Assembly: GCA_028023455.1 (NCBI GenBank)
Contig: JAQFVV010012495.1
Span: 4,508,104 to 4,572,103 of the forward strand
DNA: 64,000 bases
Source of the DNA: Epiperipatus broadwayi
Taxonomy: Eukaryota; Onychophora; Udeonychophora; Euonychophora; Peripatidae
Direction of reading: 5' to 3'
Below the pieces are notes generated by a model. That model was not told where the DNA came from, searched no databases, and saw only the letters and a program-made list of their open reading frames with translations. Within the stretch, counting starts at the first letter, position 1; each line of letters starts with the position of its first letter. The translations under genes and the position numbers were made by a program. Below, one piece after another: positions 1 to 11,482 of this stretch.

Positions 1-1069
1 TTCAAATATAAGTACAGCTATCTTACTATACATGACATCTACATCATTAATTCCATCTTTCCAATTATTTAACAATAATAAATCTTATATGACATTTTAC
101 CATTAGTTGTTTCTTTATGATATAAACATAGTTTTTAATTCCATTTCATTTTCTTTACATAAGATTTTAGAAAAACCTTTAATTTTTATTAATTTGATCA
201 TTTTGCTTATGTGAAATAAAGTGGCAATTAGAAGTTACAAGATTCGGTAACCAAAACCAAATAATATAAAATAATAAATCTCAAAATTTTATTATAAAAA
301 TAATATAAAAATGAACTCATCTATAAAAAAATATAGTTACTTTATTTCAGATAAATTTTACACATTTTGACATTAGATTAAGAGGTTATACATTAAAATT
401 TGGAAACAGTTTAATTATTGCAATTGCATAAGTAAAATTTAAATTATGAAAAAAAAGATTTGTCTTAAATAACTGTAATTCAAGAGAACATTTTCCATTC
501 TATCTTTTGTAAAGTTAAGTAATTAATGGATACTAAATGGCAGTTTTAGTATATCCACATCACAAAATTAGTTTTTGGGATTTGTCTTCATTTGTGAAGA
601 AAACCCAAAACAACTTGCATGGATAATTATATGAATCTGACATCAGGACAACAGCTATATATTTTAATGTCTTCACTTTTATGCTATAGGCCTCCTGCTT
701 CATTCTGATTAAAAAAATTAAAACATTGATACTTGTTTTAAATTTCAGAGTATTAGTTTGATATTATAATGCTCAAACTTTGAATTCTAATTCCTTATTG
801 ATAACAGCAAAATCTAGAAGCCAATTTAGGGTATATAGATAACAATTCTACCATTCCATTTTCACTGATTATTCTAGTTTACTATATATAATTCTGGATT
901 AGATTGAAGAGAACTTCTTTTAAAAGTGTAATTTAAGAATAAACTGAAAATCATATGGCATTTTGAGAATATTAATTACAATTCAATTTTAATTCCAGTA
1001 ATTAAGTTTAAATATAATTTAATACCACTAGATGACAGAACTGTGAAAAGTATTGAATAGCAACTAGAG

Positions 1070-1468
1070 CAGGAATCCCCAATCTTTTTGCACTTAAAAG
1101 CACATTCTATAATATCGGCCAGGTGGTGGACACCATTTAGTTTTTTCAACCAGATGGTGGGCACCATTTATTTTTTCAATGTAAATTTATAGTTGGATAT
1201 TGTTAATAATACACATAATGTACAAAAACATATTTATTTCAAAAATAAAATTTTAACATATAATTAACGTTTATATTTTTACACTGTAAAAGTATAGTAT
1301 GCCCTACAATTTGATTACAATGTAATACAATAATTTATAAGAAATTTTAAAAATTAAATTTATTTGTATCAGTTAAATAATTTTTTATCATGTTTGGATA
1401 GTGGCGGGCACACATAAAATGATCTGCGGGCGCCATGGTGCTCGTGGGCATAGGGTTGGGGACTCCTG
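1070..1468. mobile_element. hAT-like MITE (399 bp) with 8-bp target duplication
   Basis: Ends are inverted copies of each other: CAGGAATCCCCAATC at the left and, reverse-complemented, CAGGAGTCCCCAACC at the right. The element is flanked by a perfect 8-bp direct repeat AACTAGAG (1062-1069 and 1469-1476). CAGG(G/A)-type ends and 8-bp duplications are the marks of the hAT superfamily. No transposase is present, so it is a non-autonomous derivative. Two GGTGG(A/G)CACCATTTA motifs lie near the left end. Confidence 0.85.
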
Positions 1469-1479
1469 AACTAGAGAAT

Positions 1480-1885
1480 ATACATGTAAATGGGAAAATG
1501 TGGGTGATTTAGTCTGCAAATTGTGTAAGGAAGATATAGAAAATATTAGGCATCTGTTGATTGAATGTAAATGCTTGAAAGCAGAAAGGGCACAAATAAT
1601 GAAGTTATGGGAGAATAAATAAGAACAAAGTGATTATACAGAAAGTGGATTATTGGTTTTTATGCTGGGTTTGGAAAAAGATAAGGGGGATTTAGATATA
1701 AAGGCCATAGAGTTGACAAAGATTATGTTGTGGAAATGGGATGGAGCAGATTATGGGAAAGCTTGGGGGGGGGGGGGATGGAAGGGGAAGGTAAAGTGGC
1801 TAATAGGTTTTTTTGGGCATAGTTGCTGAGAGATTCCTGACTCCATTTAAGGAGAAGTCAAGGGACATCACATCACATCCTATAT
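1480..1885 (+). mobile_element. 3' end of a LINE with CCHC-like knuckle
   Basis: Reads VCKEDIENIRHLLIECKCLK, a C-x(10)-H-x4-C arrangement like the C-terminal knuckle of many jockey/CR1/L2-type LINE proteins, followed by AERAQIMKLW and then a stop. The segment ends in a simple tail of CATCA units (around 1868-1880), as LINE 3' ends often do. A 13-base G run (about 1767-1779) interrupts it. A second 3' end of the same family lies at 46244-46405. Confidence 0.7.
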
Positions 1886-2392
1886 AAAATTAAAAATTTA
1901 AATTTTTCATTAATTTCTTTTGCTAAAATATTTCAAACTCTAAAAGTATATTGGTGTATAGAATACATATATTCAAAGTTTCAACTAGATCAAAAATTGG
2001 GATGTGAGTGAAAATTGAATAACAAGATTTTATCAATCAAACAAAAATTCAGAGAGATATAAATAAAAATGTAGCAATTGATTATTGAGCATTATTCATA
2101 CGACATTGTTGCAAACAGACATAAATGATTCATTTGATGATTGAATTTCAATTCTTTAAAAACATAGACAAGAGTTTTGAATCTAGAAAAATATATAATG
2201 TATGCTGCTAATGATATTCTTTTTAATTTTAATAAGTATTATCATTGATACAGATTATTTTAATTATGATATCACTATTTATGCAAATTTCATTTGCTTA
2301 GTGATTGATTATTCATGTTTCTAAAAGAGCTTAAAAAATGTCAGGCAAGTAATCTCTAAATATATAAACATGATTTTTCCCAATTAATTTAT

Positions 2393-2662
2393 TTAACTAC
2401 ATATAACATATACGTACAATGTGTACAACTGATATATCTCCACCCGATGCCATTGGCTAGGTATAGCATCTAGTTGCCATGAAACTATTGAAACAATGGA
2501 CCCAGGTGCCTTTTTAATTGTGCTAACATACCCAGAAATACTATGGGAGGTAGCTTCATGCATAGATACAATTATACTTCCAGCTGTACTATACTTCATA
2601 CCAGGTTTAAAATCTAACAGCTTCCAGTTCAATGCCTCTTGTGTGGATGTGTATATTGCCAT
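2393..2662 (-). other. Unassigned 89-codon open stretch
   Basis: An open frame of 89 codons from an ATG at 2662. It contains LLDFKPGMKYS, which superficially resembles the FN3 E-F signature, but the rest (SIIVSMHEATSHSISGYVST, then SWQLDAIPSQWHRVEIYQLY) does not follow FN3. No splice sites in the right phase were seen, and the sequence does not continue exon 4750-4938. It is more complex than its surroundings, so it may be a fragment of a mobile-element gene. Not identified. Confidence 0.25.
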
Positions 2663-3154
2663 TCAGCTCTGATAGATAGGTTACCTTTCCTAGTGTGAGA
2701 AATCAGATTCACTAAGCAACTTTAACTATTAGTCTGTTTCTGTCATTAACTGTATTTTATCTATACATATATCCATTAGTCAGTAGTGATGAATGCTAAA
2801 CCTGAACAAGGTAAGACTGAATTTGGACAAATCTATTACTTGTATATTGAGCCATAACAATAAACTTACATTTGAATAATTATTTTCAAATATGCAAGAA
2901 AATATAAATATTACATGAATGCAAAACTATCAATATCTTTAGTACTTTATATTATAATTGATTATTTGAAGAGTTCGTCTTATCCTGTTAAAATCTCTTC
3001 ACTTTTTAATAACTACGGCATTCTCGTCTTTCTTTACTTGGCACAAAGAATAAATAAAATTTAAGTCACGATTATGATCATGATGTAAGTAGAATTTTGT
3101 TGGCCCAATCAGATATAATAGGTTGATGAGTGTCATGTTACTTTAATATTTGAA

Positions 3155-3422
3155 AATATTAATTCTTATTAAGTGCAATGTCAGCACATAAGACTTATAT
3201 AAGGCTAAAACCTCAGTACATGTGCCTTGAGTGCTTAATTTTAGCAAGAGAGACCTCTACAAATGATAACACAAGATTTGACTTTATAAAGATAAGAAAA
3301 TAGGTTGAGAGATAAGAAGGTCCCTCTTATCTTTATAAAGTCTAATCTTGCATTATGATTTGTAGAGGTCTCTCTTGCTAAAATTAAGCACTCAAGGCAC
3401 ATGTACTGAGGTTTTAATCTTA
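3155..3422. mobile_element. Family E fold-back element with 13-bp target duplication
   Basis: The two halves are inverted copies: GCACTCAAGGCACATGTACT near the right end is repeated in reverse at 3217-3236, with GAGACCTCTACAAATRATAA arms inside. It is flanked by the direct repeat TTTAATATTTGAA (3142-3154 and 3423-3435). The same family forms a tandem copy at 35686-36162. Confidence 0.75.
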
Positions 3423-3809
3423 TTTAATATTTGAAGTAGATCAAAGATAAATTCAAAAAAATATATATGTATATTAAAATTCTAGTGAAATTTAGTTTCA
3501 GTAAGTACTAAGATTGTCCATGAGATGGCTCTAGTGTATCAAATTTTATTGAATTAAGTCAGGGCTAGAAAAATTACATAACAATACAGGATAAGATGTT
3601 GATAAGTTACTGTTATGTATGATTCCAAAGGAATGATGTTTAAATTGGTTACCTGGATCTCTGAATATATAGCCAATGGACAGAAACATATGCTTTCATC
3701 TAAGGAAACCATATGATACCATTTCATATCACAATCGCATAATACTTTGTGCTATTCTGTAAATCATCTTTTGATGTCATGAAAATAGCACAATCAATAG
3801 CATATTGTA

Positions 3810-4345
3810 AATCCAGAATCCAAGAAGATGAGATCCTTGTTTTGCTTTTAATCAATTCACATTAAAAATTACACCATCAAACCAGTATTGCATTTTGATC
3901 CTTGCATCATTAAACTACTTATAAACAATTCCAAGATAACTGTCAAAAAAAAATTAAAACTAGGTTACAGCAAGTATTCATTTTTGTTTCAACACTAATT
4001 TTAATTTAAATGTGTCAGATTTTTCATCTGCAGTATAACACTTCCTGTTATTCCATCATGCACTTCCTGTTATTCCATCATGTAGAAGCTGTATATTACA
4101 TATAAATTTTGACAAAATAATTTCAAACAATGCCAAAAAACTGTCTAATTAACTGAATCAAATGCTTTGACTAAACAAATAAAAGCAATATATGAATCAC
4201 TCTTTTGTTCCCAATACTTTTCTTAGATTGGTCTAGCAACAAGTATTTTTGATTCTTTAAAATCATACTGAGTCACTAGTTACCAGTGATCTTTGACTGG
4301 AAGCAACCTCTTCCAAATAATCATTGATAGTATCTTTGCTGTGGT
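3810..4345 (-). mobile_element. Decayed LINE reverse-transcriptase fragment
   Basis: Read on the minus strand, this matches the decayed LINE at 60900-63000 base for base over several stretches, for example CATTTTGATCCTTGCATCAT here and CATCTTGATCCTTGTTTCAT there. The shared part corresponds to the reverse-transcriptase region around the IDL-x-K-x-FDS-like block. Too degraded to classify further. Confidence 0.55.
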
Positions 4346-4749
4346 GAGTAAAAATGATATTTCATGATAATATGTATATATAATAAAAATTAAACATAAC
4401 TGTATTTCAAATAGTAAATGCTGTTATAATAAATAAAACACATTCCCACTACAATACTCAACAATTCTATAATAAGAAAATGAAGTCATTTTCTCATTGA
4501 TTCACTGTATATAGATAATATTTTCCTAAATACTTAAAGCAGAGAGTGTGAAGTAGAAAATCTGAAATTTTCAGACATCTACATGTCTTCAAATTCAATT
4601 ATCTAACTTAAAAAGCATGCTTATTATATTACATTTGTAAATACAAGCTAATTAAGTCATGTGGTTTTCCTTACTAATATATATATATATATATGGGTGT
4701 GTGCATGCGTGTGTGAATTATTTAAAAATTATGAAAGTTTACTTCTTAC

Positions 4750-4938
4750 CTAAACCTGTAAGGCAATATTTAGTTACATTAGAGGATAGTTCAATGGGTC
4801 CATACAATTTATTTTCACCCATTTTGCTATAAGTAAGTTTGTAACCAATCAGAGGTTCACCTGAAAATGGAAGGCTCCATAAGACTTTAATAGTTGATGA
4901 ATTCACTACAACTAAATGTAAAGATGGTGGAGGTAAAT
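4750..4938 (-). CDS. PRTG-like: Protogenin/IGDCC-like receptor, exon for N-terminal half of FN3 domain 3
   Basis: 63 codons, phase 1 at both ends, acceptor TTTCTAG and donor G|gtaaga. Reads DLPPPSLHLVVVNSSTIKVL, then the conserved Trp (VLWSLP), LIGYKLTYSKMGENKLYGPI and ends VTKYCLTGL, the L-x-x-L turn that precedes the P-x-x-x-Y motif. That motif should open the next exon. No exon for the second half was recognised between 1 and 4749, so it probably lies to the left of the window together with the remaining FN3 domains, membrane segment and cytoplasmic tail. ELHL/GYKLYY/GPI-like landmarks match what I recall of FN3-3 in protogenin. Confidence 0.9.
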
Positions 4939-7313
4939 CTAGAAAAACAAATTCAAAATAAAACGAATATATTAATATGGATTATGATTTTATTGTGAAA
5001 TGTAATTTACTCACAACACGATACACACATATTTACATAAACAAAAATAAAGTTCTTATAAATCTATATCAATACCTTGTTATTTTGACTATCTGAGAAT
5101 CAGAGCAGAAATGTTTTGTATCAAACTTATTAATTTCTTATGGGAAATTACATAATCTGTACTTTGTATAATAAAGTTCAATCATATATGCATTATTAGC
5201 TACTCTTATTAAATAATCAAAACAGAATAATTACCATGGAAACTTTTTGCCCAATACTTTAAATATACAATACCATATATACTAGAAGTTTATAAAAACC
5301 TTGTGGTGTAATAATAATGCATCTTATTGCTACAATTAATATCTATATTTGAATCTGGGCTAAATAAACTTGAAAATTTTTTTTCAAGAGATTTGGGATA
5401 TTATTTTAAATTAACAGCTCATAGCCAGTCATCAAAGTTGGTTAGTAAAAGCTTTCAACAAGACTTAGAAATTGGCAAATATACTGATGTTAGCTTCTCT
5501 TTTCCATTTTTTTTTAATGAGAGACTGTTGAATACAAGCTATCTATTAGATAATGTACTTAATTTCTGATGAGATGAGATTTCTTTACAAGACTATTTGT
5601 ACAACTGCGATTACATATAATACTGTAGAAACTAAACTATCACAGATAAATAAATCTTACATTTAATCCCTTCAATGTTTTTCACTACACTATTACACTC
5701 ATTTCCTTAACAAATAGTCACTTTCAGACTTTTAATCACACACTAACAATGTGGAATAGAAATTTTTCTTTGCCCAACTAGTTCTATCTTTATTTAGAAA
5801 ATTTATTAATAATTTATTATAACAAAACCCTATTTACCTCTCACTAGACAGGCGTATATTACTGAATATGTATATGATGTATCAATATACGTGCCTGTGT
5901 ATTTTTTATTTAATTAAGTGATTTGACCTAAAATATTATTATTCAAACTTATGGGTTATTCTCACAACTGTAATATATCCCCAACGTGTATTTATGGTCA
6001 TCCGAAGGACACCAAGCGCCAATCCTATATGAATATAAGAATTATGCGAAGTGGATATATTACCAACAAAAATACTATTTACGTAATGTGAGAGAGGTTT
6101 TGACCATCAGCTAGCTCAGTCTCATGGTCGGGTGACATCACAGCCATGAGTAGCTATGAATGGGGTAAAGAGTTCTCTTTTATTTTTTAAACATAAAAAT
6201 AAACAAAATAATCATAAACTAAATAAATGGATTTATAAATAATTAAACTAAGTCAAACTCTACTTTCGTGATATATTTATTTAATATTAAAAAAAAAAAA
6301 ACAACATTTAGCACTCTGTCATTTCAAATCGCAATTATACATCATTCTTTTAATAGATCTCTCATACATATCTCAAGTAGCGAAGATCGATACTACGAAA
6401 AGTTTGTATCATGTGACTTTCAGCACTCGTTACTTTCTTACGTCCGTAATGGAACGAAGCTTTAAAGAAATCTTATAAAGTTAGTTCACACGTCACCTTC
6501 ACTGATTATTGAAAATGCACAATTTCTTTTTTATAAAGAAGATTTAAAAAGATGAATGATTAAAGTTCTTTACCTGACTTTCCCGGGAAGTAATAGAAGC
6601 AATTTTTATTTATTTATTATATAGTTCGGTTCCGCGGTAATTAGGCAATTCAAGGTAATGATTCGAGATCTTTATGTCCATTGGCCGATGAGGTTCATTT
6701 GATTCCACACTGGAATTATGTGTTGTTTCAAGGCATCATGGTTTTATTGAGGCAGCTGCAGCAGGTTGGGATCAGAGGCCTGAATCCGATGCGGCTTCTC
6801 TCACCCCGACATTTCTTTTGAAATCGCCATTATGTATTTTAAATATTAAAACCATTTAGGTGTTCACTGTTGTAGCTTTGCCAGAAAAAGATTCTATGCA
6901 TTCTGGGTGGCTTGCTTTTATAACCCCCTCCATTCATTTTAGAAGCTTCTTTTTTTTATCTCACTTCCGATTTTCAATGTGGAATAACCAGATCTGTTAG
7001 ATGTGTGAAAACTTGCGTCGTAACTTCTATTGTAATATACCAGAAAATAAAATCTCATTCTGCCGGAAAACTCTAGTTTTTTCATTGTGAAACAAAAATC
7101 TCATTTCTCTCTTTTCACTACTTAATTCATTCATAAACGCAAATGTCACACACACATATATATCATTTAAAATGACAGAGTCCTTCTCCCCCATGTTTAT
7201 GTATTTGTAACCACCACCACGTAATAAACAAAATTAAATATTATATATATGTCTACCGATTAAATAATTTATTTGTGACTGGGTTCGAACCCATTCTGTC
7301 ACATTATGTAAAT

Positions 7314-7503
7314 TAAACCACTTAACATCACATGATCATTCCGTATGCTGATACAAACTGTTATAACAGAGACTAGAAACTAGTCTGAGGATATTGGATA
7401 AGTAGGCATGAGATAGGGATTTTATGCACAAATTTTGCATCTATTGATTACTCTGGCTTGCACTAGGTAGCACTACTGTATGGAGAGTTTTGCCTCTGTT
7501 AAC
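7314..7503 (+). mobile_element. Family A short element with 10-bp target duplication
   Basis: Flanked by TTATGTAAAT at 7304-7313 and 7504-7513. Starts TAAACCACTTAACATCACAT, the reverse complement of the 3' part of the family A unit, then switches to the sense unit at ACTAGAAACTAGTCTGAGGA (the 3' side of the hammerhead). It therefore has the inverted-tail head seen in other family A copies and keeps only half of the ribozyme. Confidence 0.75.
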
Positions 7504-8069
7504 TTATGTAAATGTTGTAATATAATTTCCAAAATCTTCAATTAATTTCTAAATGGATAAAGCAGATTGTACTCCTATTTAAAATTAAACTGGGTCTGTT
7601 CTTACAAGAGACTTTAAAAGACTATTAAAACATATGTAAAAAAGAATGATGAGATAAACAAGTTGTGTAGAATAATGTAAGGGAAAAAAATCAATGGTTT
7701 TGAATTACTGTACTGGTATAAATTTGGAAAAAAAAAAACGTTCTGAAATAAACTGAAAATTCTGTAAAAATATGAAGTTATATTATGGTGAATATTAAAC
7801 ATTAAAACAGAACTGTTTGGTTACTCACCATAAAGTTTCTCCATTGCATGCTTATAAATTTTAACTATATATGAATAAACTATAATTCTTTAGTGATATT
7901 TCTTTTTTATTTTGTTTGAATATATATTAATGAACAACATATAGCTTTGCCTGTATTTACAATTTGCAAAATTTGCCATGTTTCATCCATATGTTTTGCA
8001 ATGTCATTATAGTTCACATTTTAGGTCTTTTAAAAAATTTCTTATGCTATTCATCATTTAATGATTTTC

Positions 8070-9890
8070 TTTTATTACTATGATCATCATCAACCATTAT
8101 CAATCCACTGCAGGATGAAGGTCTCTCCAAGTTCAATCCATCTTTTCTTATCTTTAGCTTCTCTTTTCCACATCACCCCTGCACACTTTCTTATTTCATC
8201 CATCAATCTCACATGTGGTCTCTTTCTGGGTCTTTTACAATCTCTTGTAATCCCGTTTAAAATTTCAATTGTCCATCTGTTATCATCTCTTCTAACAATA
8301 TGTCCAGCCCAAATCCACTTCAGTCTTTTAATTTTTTTAATGAGGTCAGTAACACCTGCTTGTTCTCTTACCCATACATTGCGTTTTTGATCCCTTCTTA
8401 TTACTCCCAACATGCATCTCTCCATACTTCTTTGAGTGGTCTGAAATCTCTGTATTGCTCTTCTATTAAGTGTCCAAGTCTCAGATTTATAAGTAAGAAC
8501 TGGCAAAACACATCTATTAAAAACCTTCTTTTTCAAACACATAGGCATATTTCCTTTTAGTATCAAGTTATTTCTACCAAAAGCACTCCAACCATGTTTA
8601 ATTCTATGATTAATTTCATCCATTATATTTCCATCTGTATTAATAATCTGATTAAGGTATTTGTAACTGTTAACTTCTTATAACTCATCACAATCAATCT
8701 TTATTTTTATATTTTGAGAAAATCTATTAAACATTACTTTAGTCCTACTTTCCTACTTTCATCCGATAATTCATGCAACATTTCCTGTAGCTCTAAAGCA
8801 TTATTTGCAAAAACAACTACATCATCTGAAAAATCTAAATGACTTAAATAATCTCCATTTACTTTCACTCCTTTAGCTTCCCATTTTAATCCACAAAATA
8901 CTTCTTGCAGCACTGCTGTAAAAAGTTTTGGAGATATGGAGTCACCCTGTCTTACACCCTTTTCAATGTTGATTTTCCTACTATCATTATGTAATCTAAT
9001 TGTTGCTGTTGCATTTTTATAAATATTCTTCAAAATATGACAATATTCTGGATCTACACCTTGATGATCCAATGCTTTAATCCCTAAATAAATGTTTATA
9101 GAATCAAATGCCTTTTCATAGTCTACAAATCCTAAGCATAATGGTGACTCATATTCATTTGTCCTTTCTATAATTTCTCTCAATACCTGGATATTATCTA
9201 CTGTACTAAAACCACTTTTAAATCCAGCTTGTTCTCTTGGTTGGTGGAAATCCAATGTTTTCTGTAGATGAGTTGTAATTATCTTAGTAAAAATTTTGTA
9301 TAAAACTGATAAAAGACTGATAGGTCTGTAATTTCTAATATCTTCTTTATCACCTTTTTTAAATATTAATATTAATACTGCATTCTTCCAATCATCTGGT
9401 ACATCTTTATCATTTAAACATTTGGTATATAACTTTGCTAAAAAATTTTCTATTTCTTCAACTGCTTCTTTTAATATATCAATTACAATTCCATCATTAC
9501 CTGGAGCCTTCCCTTTCTTCATAAATTTAATTGCACGTCTCACTTCCTCATTCAAAATTCTGGGCAATTTGGAAGATATAATATGTATAAGAGGCACTTG
9601 TTCTTTATTACTATATAATTCTTGATAGAAGTCTTCTACACATTTTATGATGTCATCTCTCTTTTTAGTAATGGTGCCATCTTTTTTTCTTATTGCAGAT
9701 ATAAATTTCCTACCAATACCAAAATGTTGTTTTACACTCTTTAGACTTTTATTCTCTTCTACAGCTTTCCTTTCTAGTTCACAATTATACTTTCTTATAT
9801 CATTTTCAACTCTTTTCTGCACCATTTTACAAAATTCAAGATATTCAATCTTTTTTACTATCATACAAACCAAATTATTCACAATGAATG
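8070..9890 (-). mobile_element. RTE-type LINE, 5'-truncated, with broken reverse transcriptase
   Basis: The main open part (9882-8734) carries the reverse transcriptase: GKAPGNDGI, NYRPISLLSVLYKIF, EQAGFKSGFSTVDNIQ, GFVDYEKAFDSI, KGVRQGDSISPKLF and HLDFSDDVVVFAN. The last is the catalytic block with Ser where Ala is usual (FADD). A second open part (8623-8090) gives the C-terminal region (GWSAFGRNNLILKGNMP, QRSMERCMLGV, WAGHIVRRDDNRW) to ...LQWIDNG-stop. Compared with the copy at 26410-26780, about 20 bases are missing near 8730, which shifts the frame, and an in-frame stop follows. The upstream endonuclease is absent, so the copy is 5'-truncated near 9890. The 3' end runs into a TGATGATGATC tail, typical of the RTE clade. 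Not able to move on its own. Confidence 0.9.
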
Positions 9891-11138
9891 AACTAGAAAA
9901 TATAGTTAAACATGTTAAATGTCTATGTTATGTGAAGTTTTTAAGTTCATTGCATATTTATTAAACATTTTCTTATACAATTCTGATTACATTTTATATT
10001 TTTCAAAATAATAAAGATAGTTTCTTTATAATTTTATCTACAGATTACACATTGAGTACAATTTAAGATTGAAAAGTTAATTTAATAATTATTTTATCAA
10101 CTCTGTAACATACAATGATCACAATATAAACTGTATTTGGGGTTTATTATATTTTATAGTTTGTTTTAACTATGATTAGGTTAGATCAGGGGTCTGCAAA
10201 TTTTTTAACATGAAGAACCACTTTGTTCACCCCCCCCTCCCATATTAAAAAGGCATAAGGAAAGACGAATGATATGTTTATGAAAAATACAAATTTTTGA
10301 ATGGCTATAATTTGAACATTTATTTTAGTAATAGAACATAACAGAATTGTATATTTCCTAATGAAAATAAAAATTCTCTTAAAAATAAATAAATAAAAAC
10401 AAAAAATTACTTGAGTAACCAATGGGCACTAATGTTATATACAAATCTCCCAATGAGAAGAACCATATTTTCAATCTTACAGCTTGTATTCATCTTTACC
10501 ATTTTTATATATAACTAAGCTACAAACCTAAGATTTAAAAAAGCTAAAGTTCTGAAGCCAACTTGCTTGTGTAGTTACATAAATCCAATTGTCTAACTTT
10601 TATGTTTAGATTTGAATAACAATGATAATTTCATCACTGAAATGTAATAAATTAAAGACAACACTAATACCAAATACTTGGAGAAAATATTGAAAAATAA
10701 ATTTTTTATATAAACTTTTACTGTACTTCATAAATTATGGAAGTTATGGTATTTTGCTTTGGCTATTAACAAATAAAAATGCAGTAATATACATTATAGT
10801 AAAATTCAAAAGCAAATACAATATACATTTTCAGTCAATAGTTTTAATAGATAAGGATGAATTAATTATAAATAGCACTTCTTACATATGGTTTATTATT
10901 TAATATAACCTACATTGTTTAGTGCAATGGTAGATGTTCCATATCTGGTCATCAGATCACTTGCATACAATAACAATTTTTAAGCCAATAAACATCACAT
11001 GACCACCACTTCTTATGCGTGTGTATAGCTGATGTTAGAACAGGCAAAACTCACTATACGTATTGCCACACACAGCAAGCTAGAGTAATCAATGGATTCC
11101 AGAAGGCTTGTGCATAAAATTCCCATCTAGTGCCTACT

Positions 11139-11199
11139 CATTCAATATCCTTAGACTAGTTTCTGGCTTATGGCCTTCGTCAGTGAGGAGCCTTTGATC
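11139..11199 (-). ncRNA. Family A hammerhead-like motif (near-intact core)
   Basis: Core boxes CTGACGA and GAAAC are both present (position 7 of the core may be any base). Stem II is GGC-CATAA-GCC, stem III is AC-TA-GT, followed by the cleavage-site C. Stem I is weakened: TCCTCA faces TAAGGA with one mismatch. Confidence 0.5.
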
Positions 11200-11423
11200 T
11201 GAGAGCACTGCACCTAGATCTTAGGATCTAATGCAACCCTCCGGCAGCCACATTTTATCTCCATTTAACTACAAAACTACATGACTATATAAGCTGATGG
11301 GCTTGGATTGAAAACATTAAGGTGTTTTCAGTTTAAGACTCATAGTTTTGTAGTTAAATTGAGATAAAAGGTGGCTGCTGGAGGGTTGCATTAGATCCTA
11401 AGATCTAGGTGCAGTGCTCTCAG

Positions 11424-11482
11424 ATCCAAGGCTCCTCACTGACAAAAGCCACAAGCCAGAAACTAGTCTGGGGATATTGGAT
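11424..11482 (+). ncRNA. Family A hammerhead-like motif, core mutated
   Basis: Stem I (TCCTCA with TGGGGA, plus ATCC with GGAT), GAAAC and AC-TA-GTC are intact. The first core box reads CTGACAA, so the essential G8 is replaced by A. Expected inactive. Confidence 0.5.

Larger units (their letters stand above)
1..4749 (-). other. Intron of the receptor gene (continues to the left), repeat-filled
   Basis: No exon was recognised. Contents: AT-rich sequence (1-1060), a hAT-like MITE, a LINE 3' end, an unassigned open stretch, a family E fold-back element, a decayed LINE fragment, and 4540-4640, which resembles a piece of the family B backbone on the minus strand. Confidence 0.6.

Noticed and set aside
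2560-2630. FN3-like string LLDFKPGMKYS as the missing half of FN3-3
   Set aside because: The residues that follow do not fit FN3 strands, no phase-1 acceptor precedes it, and it would repeat the L-x-x-L turn already present at the end of exon 4750-4938.
6630-6830. GC-richer stretch with a frame reading AAAAGWDQRPESDA as a kinase-like exon
   Set aside because: No further family motifs, no splice sites in a usable frame, and surrounding stops.
7270-7303. GGGTTCGAACCC as a tRNA B box marking a tRNA gene
   Set aside because: It is the centre of a short palindrome (GTGACTGG...CTGTCAC) with no A box or cloverleaf upstream.
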